From positions 434,001 through 498,000 of the forward strand of contig JAGKQI010000099.1 of assembly GCA_018806915.1 (NCBI GenBank): DNA of 64,000 bases, written 5' to 3'. This document shows, piece after piece, positions 18,358 through 28,991 of the stretch. Source of the stretch: Phytophthora colocasiae (Eukaryota; Oomycota; Peronosporomycetes; Peronosporales; Peronosporaceae). The notes beneath the pieces are model-generated. The model was not told the origin of the DNA and searched no databases. It saw only the letters and a program-made list of their open reading frames with translations. How positions within the stretch are numbered: the stretch's first letter is position 1; every line of letters begins with the position of its first letter. The translations under genes and the position numbers were made by a program.

Positions 18358-20556
18358 CTATTGCGGTACGTGCGCTGGATCCGCACTTCTTGTCACCGCA
18401 TGCGCCCTCGGTCGCTCGCCACTTCCTTCTCCAGGGTTCACGTCCGTCTCGCTCGCCGTCGTGCCGTGCGCCTCGGTCGTTACTTGCTCCTGACCCACAC
18501 CCACGTCCGCCACCGGGTTATTCCGTGCCTCATCCCGTACCGCACGCCCGTGCTCATCTGCCGTACTGTCGTTCGCCACATCGGTCGCTGTCTTCGCCTG
18601 GTTCACCAACTTACCGTCTTCTATCGAATCGCCCGCGTCCGTAGTCAACACTGCGTCGCCGTAGTCCACGTCCGCCTCGTTCCGTACTGGGGTCGTGCCA
18701 CACGTCATCTCGGCTCCTCGTCCTGTCGCCGTCTCTGTCGCTGCTTCCAGCATCGCACGTTCGTGCGCCGCCGTCGCGCCGTGCACTACCGAATCCTGCG
18801 CCGTCACCGCAACTCCGTCCGTCTTCTCGTCCATGGCAAAGTCCCCCAGCGCACGCTCGGCTTCCACCTGCCACTGCCGCTCGCCTTCCTTTCTCGTAGT
18901 GGCCCGAGTCACCCGTTGGTCGACCGTCGGCACCGTCCTCGCCTTCCGTCGTCGCCGTCCGTCCTTGCCGGCTATCGCATCGCCCGAACTCGTCCTCACT
19001 ATCGCCTCTACGGACTTCTCGCCCACGTCCTCGCCCTCGTCCTGTACGTCGAGCGAACCAGCAGTCGCTCCCGTTTCCGACGCCACGCCGTCCACGCTCG
19101 TTCCCTCATTATTAGCGCCCGTCGTACTGCCATCTGCAGCGCCTTGCGCCGCCCTCGACTGTCCTTGTTTCACCGTCCGTCGTTTCGATCGACGCCGCTT
19201 GCCAACCACCGCTCGCATCGCACCCTTTGCTGGTGGTCCTTGCCCAGCTTCTCGCCGCAACCGCGCACGCCGTCGTCTACCAACCGCCGCTCGCATCAAA
19301 CCAATCGCCGGAGCCCTCGAGAGCGCATCCGCCACCACATTAGTGCTTCCAGGCCTATACTCGACTACAAAGTCGAATTCTTGCAGGGTCAGCGCCCAAC
19401 GATGGAGCTTGCCCGTCAAGTTCGCACTCGTCATCAGCCACCGCAAGGCCGAGTGATCCGTAATTATGACAAACTGCCGTCCGTACAGATAAGGCCGAAA
19501 CAGCTTCACCGCCCAGACCACCGCCAAACACTCTAATTCTGTGATGCCATACTTACTCTCGGTCTCACTATTAACCTTACTCGCATACGCCACAAGTTGC
19601 CAGCCCTTGCCTTGGTCCTGCATCAAGCATGCGCCAAGTCCAACAACACTCGCATCCGTCACCACTCGAAATGGCAGTCGAAAGTCAGGATAGATAAGGA
19701 GAGGTTTGCTTGTTAGGATCGTTTTCACCTTCTCGAACGCTTCATCCTGCTTCGCCGTCCATTCCCACGCCACTTTTTTTCTCAACAACTTTGTCATTGG
19801 CGCCATGATCGACCCGAATCCTTCCACAAATCGTCGATAATAGCCCGCCAGATGCACGAACCGCTTGACCTCGTGAGCGTCGCGAGGCTTCGGAAACTCT
19901 CGTACAGCTGTAATCAGCCGCTCCACTGGTCTCACGCCCTCGTTGCTCAATTCATGGCCCAAGTACTCCATCGATCGCATGGCGAAGCTGCTATTCTTCA
20001 GCTTCAACGCCAACCCAGCCATCGACAGTCTCTCCAACACCGTCGCCAGTTCCATTACGTGCCGCTCGATCCCGCCACGCGTAAAAATAATGATGTCATC
20101 TCGATACACTAGACACGTGCTCCACGTGAGTCCTCTCAACACATGATTCATCATTCTTTGAAAAGTAGACGGCGCGTTCGTAAGTCCATAGGGCATCCTC
20201 ACGAAACGGTACAGTCCTCTCTTCGTCGTAAACGCCGTCTTGTCTCGATCTTCCGGCGCAACTAATATCTGCCAGTAACCCGCTTTCAAATCCAAGGTCG
20301 TGAAGAGCAAAGCGCCACCCAACGCCTCTAACGTCTCGTCGATCCGGGGCAGAGGATACACATCTTTTTTCGTCACCTTATTAAGAGCACGATAGTCAAT
20401 GCAAAAGCGTATTTCTCCATCTTTCTTGCGCACTAATACCACGGGAAACCCCCATGTACCATCTCCTTCTTCGATAACGCCGGCGCGGAGCATCTTCTCT
20501 ACGTTCTCTTCAATTATCTTGTCTTCCGTTTGAGCCTGTCGACGCCGCTTCAACAT
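18358..20556 (-). CDS. Gypsy-1 reverse transcriptase and RNase H
   Basis: A 732-residue open stretch of pol. RT motifs: GFPVVLVRKKDGEIRFCIDY (about residues 36-55), FTTLDLKAGYWQI, MPYGLTNAPSTFQRMM and the catalytic box as YRDD rather than the usual Y(L/I/V)DD. RNase H follows with TDASVVGLGA, ELECLAVVWA and TDHSALRWL, ending near residue 415 with VVADALSRAP. The remaining 300 residues are a low-complexity Ala/Thr/Asp/Gly-rich tether to the integrase. The Arg in the YxDD box is unusual and may inactivate the enzyme. Upstream and downstream frames are shifted relative to this one. Confidence 0.9.
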   Translation of the reverse strand: MLKRRRQAQTEDKIIEENVEKMLRAGVIEEGDGTWGFPVVLVRKKDGEIRFCIDYRALNKVTKKDVYPLPRIDETLEALGGALLFTTLDLKAGYWQILVAPEDRDKTAFTTKRGLYRFVRMPYGLTNAPSTFQRMMNHVLRGLTWSTCLVYRDDIIIFTRGGIERHVMELATVLERLSMAGLALKLKNSSFAMRSMEYLGHELSNEGVRPVERLITAVREFPKPRDAHEVKRFVHLAGYYRRFVEGFGSIMAPMTKLLRKKVAWEWTAKQDEAFEKVKTILTSKPLLIYPDFRLPFRVVTDASVVGLGACLMQDQGKGWQLVAYASKVNSETESKYGITELECLAVVWAVKLFRPYLYGRQFVIITDHSALRWLMTSANLTGKLHRWALTLQEFDFVVEYRPGSTNVVADALSRAPAIGLMRAAVGRRRRARLRREAGQGPPAKGAMRAVVGKRRRSKRRTVKQGQSRAAQGAADGSTTGANNEGTSVDGVASETGATAGSLDVQDEGEDVGEKSVEAIVRTSSGDAIAGKDGRRRRKARTVPTVDQRVTRATTRKEGERQWQVEAERALGDFAMDEKTDGVAVTAQDSVVHGATAAHERAMLEAATETATGRGAEMTCGTTPVRNEADVDYGDAVLTTDAGDSIEDGKLVNQAKTATDVANDSTADEHGRAVRDEARNNPVADVGVGQEQVTTEAHGTTASETDVNPGEGSGERPRAHAVTRSADPAHVPQ

Positions 20557-20578
20557 GATCGGGGTCGTCTCGCCGGTG

Positions 20579-22512
20579 TCATTGTGATTGGTGGATGGTC
20601 AACGCCGTAGCCGGAGGGCAGTCACTCTCGTCCGCAGACAACCCCCGGTACACACGCAACAACTTCAACACCAACTCACGAGCCTCCTGATCCTTGGTGC
20701 CCACTTTCACATCGCTCTCGTTCTTCAATGGCGTCTGGCTGTCGCCCAGTTTGCTCATCCAGTCGTTCAACCGCTTCGTTCCCAGCCCGTCATTCATCGC
20801 CAGGATGGTCATGTCGTCTTCCACCGGAATCCACGTTCCTAACTCACGCTTGTTCGGCAAGTTCGCTGCTCGGTCATTCGCATTGATCGCTGGAACCCAT
20901 GCTTTTCCACCGCGCGCCGTCGTCACCGTCGCCGCCAACATGATTGCTCCCGTGTTTCGCGTTGGGATAAACAGCCCACGTTCACCATCTTTTGCTGTCA
21001 CGGACACTACCACCGGCGTCACCGTCCGTGCCGTCAACCGTGCTTTCCCAGCAATTCTCACAGCAGCAATCTTCCGTCCGCCTTGCTTGTCTGTCGTCCT
21101 AAAGGGGATCACTACCGCCCTGCCGTTGTCGTTATACCGCACCTCGTTCCGTCCAAAGTCCATCGTTGCTCCTCGTGCCTGCATGAAGTCCACGTCGAGT
21201 AGAAACTCGTCTGTACATCCAGAGACCACCAAAGCTTCCACACTTATCAACTCGTCGTACACGTTCCGAAACTCAAAACGCCACACTCCAACCACATCCA
21301 GCAAGAAACCACCGATGCCCTCCACGTAGTCTACAGGCGCCACATTCGCCACCTTGTCTTCGTGTGCCATCCAGTCAGTCCCTGCGATCATCTCGCACAG
21401 CTGTCCAACTTCACTTCCTTACGCACGCCGTCCACCGTCAGTATCGCCGTCGGAAGTCCGTCCTCAGCGCCAACATGCTCCAGTGCGTCATCGCCGACTC
21501 TCCGTGCCTGCCGCTGTTTGGTGAGGCTCACCCGCGCCAAATTCCTCGTTTGAGTGTCCGCACTTGCGTCTCCACTCGTACGCTGCCGCCATCGTTCTTC
21601 CAATGCTGTCAGTGCCTCCGTCGCTTGTTGTGTGCGTTCTGCGCGTTGCACGGTAGCTCGACGCTCGCGTTCCTCGACATTCTCGCGAGTGGCGTTTCGT
21701 ACTGCCGTCTGCTTCGCCTTTAACTTCCGCTGCTTGGCGCTCTTTCGCGCCCGTCGCTGTTCCCGTCGTGCTTGCGCAACGTCACCGTCCGAGTCACCAG
21801 GACTGTCGCTACCATCGCCTTCGCTTGGTTCGCTGCCGCACGCTGCCTGCGTCCCGTTCGACTTCATCTCGTCGTCTACATCGGCCGGGTTCGATGCGTT
21901 CTTTCCTACCACCAGCGGCTCGTCGACTTCCACCGCTATCGTCATTATGTCATTCTGCTGCTGCGGTCCACACACACACAGGGTACCCACACACGCTTCT
22001 GCATTCTCGCTGCCCTCGTCCCTTGCGGGCACTTTGCTGACGTTCCTCGATACCTTGTTTGCTGCGGCAGTCAGCGTCGCGGCCACAACCTTCACCGCCG
22101 CGCCCGTAGATTCACTCTCTCTCGCTGCTCTTGTGCTGTCGCGGTCTGGAGACTCTGGATTCACCGTAGCCTCCAAGTCTGTCGTCACCATTATCTCCGC
22201 GCCTTCCCCAGTTGGACGTCGGTCACTGCCGTTTCCCGCCTCTGGTTGCACGTTCGTCCTCTCTTGCTGCTCTCGTTCTTCACGTACGAACCGCATAGCA
22301 GTCCACGCTGGTCGCACCGTCGCGAGATATAGCGCCGCCCGCTCAGCGTCACGCATCGCTACCTCTTCAGCCATTTCCACCATTAATTCACTCAATTTCC
22401 CGTCCGTCAGCGTTTCCGCACGTCGCACAGCAGCCACTTCCGCATCCAGTCGCCGCGCATCGCCGTCCTCGCCTGTCACTTTCGTTGGTCTCTTCCGTCG
22501 GGGTGCTCGCAA
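20579..22512 (-). pseudogene. Gypsy-1 spacer and aspartic protease, broken at the active site
   Basis: The first frame (22512-21388) is an Ala/Arg/Glu-rich tether ending in LTVDGVRKEVKLDSCAR, then a TGA. The second frame (21391-20579) continues IAGTDWMA...FLLDVDFMQARGA, which is a retropepsin-like fold. The expected catalytic D-S/T-G reads DSC and the next few bases are lost, so protease is both substituted and frameshifted. The remaining sequence up to 20579 is the usual pre-RT connection, with another frame change before RT. Without protease the polyprotein would not mature. Confidence 0.75.
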
Positions 22513-22547
22513 TGCACTCGAACGCCGTATCCCCTCAACGTCGCTCG

Positions 22548-24738
22548 CTACTTGTTTCCCGGCGTCCTTCCTCGTGCTTGACCTCTCTGTTTCAGGTACT
22601 CGTCGTTACGTGCCTTCGCGTCCTTGTCCGGGCAATCGCGCGCATAATGTCCCGAGTTGGTGCACGCATAGCACCTCGGTGTGTCTGGACATTGCATCAC
22701 CCAGTGACCTTGCTTCCCGCATCTTCGGCATCCCGTGCTCAACGTTGAACCAGTCGTCGCTTGAGTCGTCGCCGCCGTTTGTGCTTCTACACGCCGTTCG
22801 CCCGCTGCTACTTGTAAGATCTGTGCCGTCGGAGCCGCTGCATTCGCCTGCGTTGCTGTCGCCGGCTTCGTAGTCTCCTGCTTGTTCACTTTGTGTCGCT
22901 TGGACGGCTGCTTCTGTTCTTTCGGCGGAGGGTTCCTGGCACGTCGCTTCCCAGTTGCCTTCGGTTCCCACTGTCGTCCAGTCCATTCTCTGCCGGGGAT
23001 CGGCTGAATCACACCCGTCAACCTGTTGTACACGCCCTGCGGATTGGTGAAGAGAGCCAACTGCTCTTCCTCCGTCTGTACGCTCTGGCTCTCGTGCGCA
23101 TCTCCCGCGGTCCCTGCTGCTGCTCCTTCTGGTATCGCGATACCACCGACCCCAGGTATCAACACTGTCGTTCCGTTCAGTCCGTTCACTTGCATCAACT
23201 GAGCACCTGGCGCTGGAGGAAAAGGTTGTCCGATGGCTCGCATTCCCCTTGCTACATTGTCCATGGGATCGCTCAGCTCCGTCGCCTTGGCCACAGCCTC
23301 CTCGAGCGTCTGCGGAGCCGGCGGCTGCTTCACCAGTTGTCTCGTCGTCCGGTCCAGATTCCTGTAGAATTGCGCCAGGAACACCCGTTCTTCGACCGCG
23401 TTCCTATCTGCTGCATCTCTCAGACCGGCTGCGAAATCCGCGTACGTTTCTCCCGCCATCATCGCTCTCGAGTTCACTCTCCATTCTGCCTCGGCGAGAT
23501 CCTGTGGTGGCGCGTATCTTCTCAGCAAACTGCGCTTCAGATTCGTCCAAGTACGTTGTTCTCTAGTCAGTCTCCTGTCGGCGTTCACCCACCAACGTGC
23601 TGCATTCTCCAGAAGCTTGTTCCCCAGGATAAAGTACAGCGCTCTATCCGACCATTCACCTCGTCCAGATTCGCGCGCTCCCTGTAGTGCCAGGTCCACT
23701 CGATCGATCCACGTCGTCACTGAAGCCCTCGCCGATGGTGTAAACGTGGGCAATTCCAAGTCTCTGATGTTGCGCCGACGCGTTCTTCGCTCTCACGCCG
23801 TTCACGTCGTCTTCGCCTATCTCGTCGTTCGTGGCGGTTCCGTCGTGGTTCGCGTCGACGGTGTTCACGTCGTCTACGTGCTTCCCGGCTCGCATCGCTG
23901 TCGCTGTCTTCACCACTGCTGCCGCTGGAGCTACTGCTGAAGCTGCTACTACCATCAATTCCGCCGTCGCGTCTGGCTGGCCCGCGTCGGCGTCCGGCAT
24001 CGTCGGAGTCTCCCGAACTCTCGTCGCCGTCAGGTGGATCTCCTGCGCGGTTTCGGCGCCGCTCTCCTCGTCGTTCATGGCGTTCCTGGCTACACCGTCG
24101 CTCGCGTTGGGCATCTTCATTGCGTCGGCATCGTTCATGTCCAGCTGAGCGCCGTTCGTCTCGGTGCCGGGGTCTGCGTCCGCGTCGACCGTCTCCGTCT
24201 TGGTGTTGCCGACCAGCTCTACGGTCTTCGTTCGCCTTGTCCTGTCCCAGTACCACGTCTACAGGGACGGTGCCTTGTCCATCGCCGTGCGGCCGCAGAC
24301 CCGGTTCTCGTTCGTCTCGCTCGCTTTGTGGTGGGATCGCTCGCCCAGCTTTTAGCTCTGCTACGTGGGTTGCCAATTCTCGCAGCAGTGCCGTAACGTT
24401 TTCCAAGCTCGGCCCTTCGTGGCCGACTCTCGCTTGCTGGTCTGGTTCACGTCCGTCAAGTCCGTCACCAAGTTCTCCTGCGTCCAACGCTTCCTCTTCG
24501 CCCCGAGACACCTGCGACTCTGCTTCACACGCTTGGATATCAGCTACTACTTGCCCTGCCAGTGCCAAGGTCTCATCGAGTGCCGCCTGACCCTCGTCTA
24601 CTACATCACGTCTCGGCGCGGTGGTGGGTTCCGTCGCCTGACTCCTGAGTACCATGCGCGAAGCTTCTGGGGTCGACTGCTCCCCTTCGTCGTCGTGAAT
24701 TTCCTCACCGGGCTCGTCATCTTCGTTTTTCCGTTCTC
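22548..24738 (-). pseudogene. Gypsy-1 gag (N-terminal end fused to the truncated LTR)
   Basis: The main gag frame is 23759-22548 (403 codons): a retrotrans_gag domain (ARRWWVNADR, WTNLKRSLLRRYAPPQ), a Pro/Gln-rich spacer and two CCHC knuckles (CRRCGKQGHWVMQC and CYACTNSGHYARDC) near the C terminus. A very charged Arg/Glu/Asp-rich N-terminal extension (24738-23790) is in a second frame, with a single-base shift near 23790. The reading frame is open up to 24738, where it meets LTR sequence, so the natural start codon has been deleted. Confidence 0.85.
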
Positions 24739-25054
24739 GCTGTGGCGAATCTCAAACTGCCTCCTCCTTCGTGCAGCCGCTCTCGTCGTGAGTCTCTCAC
24801 TTCGTCCCACTTCATCTACTCAGTCTCCGTCCAGCACATCCTCTCGTAGGCGTCCACGCCCAATCAGCAGTTCGGCGGCGCGCTGCGCTCGCCGCTCATT
24901 CGCCGTTCCTAGTCCGCTGGACCTCCACGTCTGCGCTGTGCTGGTGTCGTTCTTCAACCACGCGCTCCACGGTCGGCTCGTTCTTCTCATCGTCCTTAGG
25001 TTCGCTGTCCTTAGGTTCGCCGTACACCACCGTCTCCAGATCCAACCCGCTACA
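24739..25054 (-). repeat. Gypsy-1 5' LTR, truncated
   Basis: Only 316 bp of the 1134-bp LTR remain, matching 15198-15513. The deletion removed the rest of the LTR, the primer-binding site and the gag start. The outer end (TGTAGCGGG on the minus strand) and the TCAT duplication are intact. Confidence 0.9.
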
Positions 25055-25058
25055 TCAT

Positions 25059-25566
25059 ACTTAGCTCGAGGTTATATTTCTTGGAAACGCTTAACCCTAC
25101 TGTCCAGCAATGCCTTCGAGAGTCATGCACAGCAATTGAGACAGTTGAACACTGATTTTTATCGTGTCCAGCGTTAGAAGAGATGTGGCGATCTCTTTGG
25201 GTTCCATGGAGCGAAATTTTTTCTGTGGCATTAGATTGGCGGCTACTGCTATTTGCGAAATCGAGTGATCTTAAGCTGGAATGGAGACAGAGGCACAAGA
25301 CTCTCCTCGTTCTTTGGCGCGTTCATACTGCAATTGTTTTTCACGCAACGTGGAGACTCCGAAATGATATACACTTTCGTGAAACGCGAGTTGAGAGACC
25401 AAGCTCACAAGCGGTGCTAGGTTCCTTCCGCAGACATTGTTAATTCATCTACTCTCATGCGGAAAAGATTGGTGTTGATGAGGCCGTAGTCGTCGGAGTC
25501 CTTCGACAACTTGGTTTCGAACCCCCGACGGCTGAAGTTTTACCCCCTCCTGAACATCGAATTTGA
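25059..25566 (+). pseudogene. LINE ORF2 C-terminal remnant, 3' of Gypsy-1
   Basis: Continues the LINE frame from 14375. It reads the zinc-knuckle-like ESCTAIETVEH..FLSCPALEEMW signature typical of LINE ORF2 C termini, with TGA in place of the expected Cys codon near 25152. After that comes a W-rich helical stretch (LWRVHTAIVFHATWRLRND) ending near 25443, with weak coding to 25566. Right of this, up to 25768, no feature was seen. Confidence 0.7.
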
Positions 25567-25768
25567 ATTCCTCGTACGTAATGGTCAAGTGATTTCCAGT
25601 TTTGATATCTTAAGTCTTAGTTAGCAAAACGAGAAGTCCGATAACTGTTATTTATCAACTAATTTCTTCTTCTGCACAACCCGGCTACGCAGTTGTCTTT
25701 TCAAGTGGTAGTAGCTCGCAAATACAATTTGATTTTGTCTGCTGATTCATTTGATCTCTAGTGTAATG

Positions 25769-26337
25769 CTATTGTGCGAAGAAACGCGTGAACAGATCCG
25801 TTGTTTTCGCCACGGTGTTCGCTTGTCCGAGGTCTTTGCAACTTGCGTGAATCAGCGTAGTAGCGACCGCATCAAAACAAGTCTGAATGCTGGTACCATC
25901 TCTTGGAGAAAAATGAGAAGCTGCTATGGGTTTAGCAACTGCACGTCCTTCTTCTTCTCCAACTTGTCGAACTTTATCCGAGACTTCACTCTTGTGACCA
26001 ACAAGGATGAGGGAAAAGGTAGAAGCTTCAGTCGGTGAGATTGGAGTTGCAACACCCATTGTAGTACACCCATGAAGCTGATCCGGTCCGTGGCGTCGTA
26101 GACAACTAGTGTCGCATCAGCTTGGCAGAAAAAGGAGCTCGGTAGCCGAGCTGCCGAATTTCTCTGACCTGCAGTATCCCACAACTGAACCTTCACCGGT
26201 GCTGCATGCATCCCCACGATCGCGATTCTGGACAAATACTCCTTGCGAGTACCGTTGGTTGGAGTGGTTAAGCTGGTCATTCGATGCAGTAAAGTTGTCT
26301 TACCAACGCCGCTATCCCCTAATACAATCACTACCGA
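25769..26337 (-). pseudogene. Rab/Ras-like small GTPase, frameshifted
   Basis: Minus-strand frames carry G1 LGDSGVGKTTLL at the start, G3 WDTAGQ, then LVVYDATDRISF (26331 to about 26060). The second frame continues with LILVGHKSE (a variant G4, normally NKxD) and a G5-like SPRDGTS, ending at the TAG at 25769-25771. The two parts are offset by one base near 26050. No C-terminal prenylation Cys was seen. A TAG acceptor-like end lies directly before 26337. A candidate first exon (ATG 26488 to a GTAATT donor at 26385) would leave the wrong phase by one base, so either it is not the exon or a further indel exists. GTP binding and vesicle-traffic control are the family roles. Function here is uncertain. 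Confidence 0.65.
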
Positions 26338-26484
26338 CTAATATGTTAAAAGAACGTGATGGAAACTAAACCTGTCTGGAATTACCTTTGTACAGCTTGC
26401 TTCCCACGGATGACCGGGCAGTGTTGTGCAGTTCCTTTGCTAGCTTTCTGTTCTCTTCGCCTAATTCAACTATTTCGTTAAATC

Positions 26485-26922
26485 TCATTTGTAAATTTCC
26501 GAGCTTCTTCGTCCTCGGGACGACCTTGTGTGCAAGTACTCCGACGTGGGAATGGCTTCTCCGAAGGCCCGTGCGATTGTTAGTCGTCCATTGAGCAAAT
26601 TGCGCTTGTTGCTAATAATGTGTTTGATTTCCTCTGGGGTCTTGCCAGTCGCCATTTCCTGTTCAGTTTTCTCAAAATCGGGATCAGCAGACAGCCACGT
26701 GCCATCCGCCTTCTTGGCCTCAAAAAGCAACAGCTCGCCTTCACCAACGTCCTGAAGTTCTGATTTGTACGCTTCCTTTATTGGTTTGCTCCCCACCCTT
26801 GCATTCAACTTGGTGCTTATGCTGACCGACCGTCCGCGTACGCCAACGACAATACAGTTTATCACCACAACGCGGTTCGCTTGAGCTGCCATCGCGTCTT
26901 CTTCCATCTTCGAGTCTTCCAT
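26485..26922 (-). CDS. CRN N-terminal cassette truncated at the HVLV-type junction
   Basis: A 145-residue frame from ATG 26922. It has an acidic start, a ubiquitin-like LFLAK domain with LLLFEAK at 65-70 (Glu replaces the usual Leu), ADGTWLSADPDF (72-83), a DWL-like helical segment (84-125), then EYLH at 128-131. At this point all other copies continue as HILV. Here the sequence switches to an unrelated RSSRGRRSSEIYK tail and stops at TGA 26485-26487. The stop overlaps an ATG (ATGA) that opens toward the GTPase. The upstream ORF extension to 26958 begins with a non-ATG codon and is ignored. It could encode a delivery module without an effector domain, or be a broken chimera. Confidence 0.75.
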   Translation of the reverse strand: MEDSKMEEDAMAAQANRVVVINCIVVGVRGRSVSISTKLNARVGSKPIKEAYKSELQDVGEGELLLFEAKKADGTWLSADPDFEKTEQEMATGKTPEEIKHIISNKRNLLNGRLTIARAFGEAIPTSEYLHTRSSRGRRSSEIYK

Positions 26923-27193
26923 CGCTTCTCTGCTTTCTCGAAACTTGTAGAATGGCAAACTAAAACCTAGTGCATATATTCCTGTTAATACCGATAATCA
27001 CGAATTAGAGGTTGTTGAACCCATCATCTTGGAGTCGCGAATTGCGAGTGCAGGTGCCCGGTACAATTCAATCCAGGAGTATACCAGGATTTTACCTGCC
27101 ATGTAATTATGACTGGGAAGCAACGGTTCCCTTTATTTAATAAACCCAAGCACTTGGTTAGTTGAGCTTTCTCAAGTTTACCAAGCTCAGCTA
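26923..27193 (-). repeat. Duplicated CRN 5' flank, copy 2
   Basis: Matches 5355-5625 and lies at the same distance from the CRN start. Likely CRN promoter and leader. Similarity ends at GCTCAGCTAA, after which unit E0 begins. Confidence 0.8.
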
Positions 27194-27496
27194 ATGTCGT
27201 ATACCTGTTGAGGGTCGAGTAGTTGCGGACTGTTAGCGAGTAGGTCTGGGCGGGGAGCTTAAGGAATACGTAAAATGCAAACTTCTTTCTTCTTGTTTTT
27301 GGTTGTTCTTAACTTGGTAAATACACGACTGACTAGATTTCAGGACGGTCTTGACCAGCACTTGTAGGGACGACACACCTCCGAAGTATAAGGGCACTGA
27401 GACTAGGCCTGACATCCGTCCTCTCGCGATGGTATGATAGTAGACGGGGCAGGGAGTAGATGAGAGGTACCTCCAAACTGGACCTCAGACACAGTA

Positions 27497-27705
27497 CTAG
27501 GCCATCTGGTCATGGACAGTGAACGACGTTGGACAAGGCCCCGGGACATAGTGCGCGCCCGACGCTGGTTCACACACTATATTCCCGGGTACGGGACAAA
27601 CTCCCCGACCTAACGTTGTGCGTCGCACAACTCGGTCGCGCTCCATGTCTCGGAGGCACTTGACCACACGGAGCTCTTCGTCAGTCAACCTGATGTAGTC
27701 GTCGT
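27497..27705 (-). pseudogene. E0 coding fragment 1 (C-terminal part), unrecognised
   Basis: The minus-strand frame reads DYIRLTDEELRVVKCLRDM and ends at a stop at 27497. It is cut at 27702-27705 by Gypsy-2. Taking out Gypsy-2 and one TCGT copy joins it in frame to 45544-45363, giving a 128-codon ORF with a Thr/Pro/Ser-rich N-terminal half. No family was recognised. Bases 27194-27496 hold no supported gene. Confidence 0.5.
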
Positions 27706-28991
27706 TGTCGCGAAGTCGGTGCAACTTTTACCGCGGTGCAGGGGCGTACAGTGAACCTGGAAGTGTGACTACCGGTAATTATACCAGAGTCGCACAGCAA
27801 GGTGGGCGTGTGTTACCTTGTGCTGTCCTCGTAGGTTCGTTGTCTTGGTAATGAGACCCTCGCCGGGGTCGTGAGAGTGTTGGTGAGAGTGAGGGTTCCT
27901 TGCGTAGACCGTCGGATGTCCTTCTGGTCCTCACAGGAGCGCTTGAGAGTCGAACGTTTTCCGGTGAACACTTGTGTACACCAGAGATTTCTGAAGTCAG
28001 AAGAGAGATTAATACAAAGGGAAGTCCAGTAATTAGACTTCCGAGATAACCGCAATATAGAGATACGATATACAAATATTTAGCTGCTCTTATTCTTTCC
28101 TGGCCCTTGAGCAGTGGGCTAGTTCTCCAGGTCAACTAGGGAAATGTTCACCAGACACCTGGTCTGTCTGGTATTCCCGTAACTTTCGCGCACCACCCTC
28201 TAATATATAGAAGGAAAATAAACCAATACACTATCAGTTATATAACAGTCTACCGAGCGTCTTGAGAGCGACTGTCTAGCTCCCAAAACCTGTCCAAACG
28301 TACAATATGAAATGGGCTACCGCTAGAGACAAGACAAACGACCCAACTAGGAAATGGAATAGGTGGGTCCTCTCAGGTCTCTACGTTACGCTGATCTCCA
28401 CCTAAAGGGGCTTGATAGGTGAGAGATCACACGACTCAAAGCTTTGTCGTGGCCTAGTACTTACGGGAAGCAGCAGGCAGACGACCTCGTTATAACAAAG
28501 CAAATCGAACTCGTTACAACAGGGAAAATTGAACTCTTTACAACGAGGCAAATTGATCTCTGGCTATCTATCTCGTATCTCTCTCTCTCTCTTCTGTCTT
28601 CTGTCTTCCATATTCTCATATACACTTGGTCTCAGTATAACTCAGGAACTTTCACTTGGGTTCACTATGGTAGTCGATGCTGCAGATCTTGTCGAGTCGA
28701 CACTTAATGATGTCATTACAGGGATGAGCAGGTTGCGTTTCACTTGATTGCGTGAGGTCGTGTTGGGTACACTTGGTTTCAGTATGTGGACGAATTCAGA
28801 GAGTCAGAGTCTGGTATCTTGTTCATCAGGGTCTGGAATCATGTGCATCGGAGACATGTTCATCGGAAACCATGTACTCCGGAATCATGTACATCAGAGT
28901 CGTAATACCAGAGTCGTGACACTTGGGTCTGATCATCAGAGTCTTGTACGTCAGAGTCTGTTCATCGGAAACTAGTGATGTCTGGAATATT

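Larger units (their letters stand above)
14380..25054 (-). mobile_element. Gypsy-1 (Ty3/Gypsy) inserted in the LINE
   Basis: A minus-strand element with 3' LTR at 14380-15513 and truncated 5' LTR at 24739-25054, flanked by the 4-bp duplication TCAT (14376-14379 and 25055-25058). Order on the minus strand: gag, protease, RT, RNase H, integrase (Ty3/Gypsy order). The strand composition is GC-rich and makes very long but meaningless ORFs on the plus strand. The 312 shared LTR bases differ at one position I saw (15350s against 24890s), so it is young. It lacks a primer site because of a deletion, and its integrase is split by the element at 16457-17438. Confidence 0.93.

Noticed and set aside
18361..19536. 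Plus-strand ORF of 391 codons
   Set aside because: Arg/His-rich shadow of the Gypsy-1 RNase H tether. No family features.
21554..22873. Plus-strand ORF of 439 codons
   Set aside because: It is antisense to Gypsy-1 gag and tether, with Ser/Arg/Cys-rich composition caused by GC-rich codons of the real strand. No domain.
24365..25177. Plus-strand ORF spanning gag, LTR and LINE
   Set aside because: It crosses three unrelated elements and a deletion junction, so it is an accident of the nest.
26485..26958. Start of the CRN cassette at 26958
   Set aside because: The codon there is TTG. ATG 26922 is conserved with the copy at 5354.
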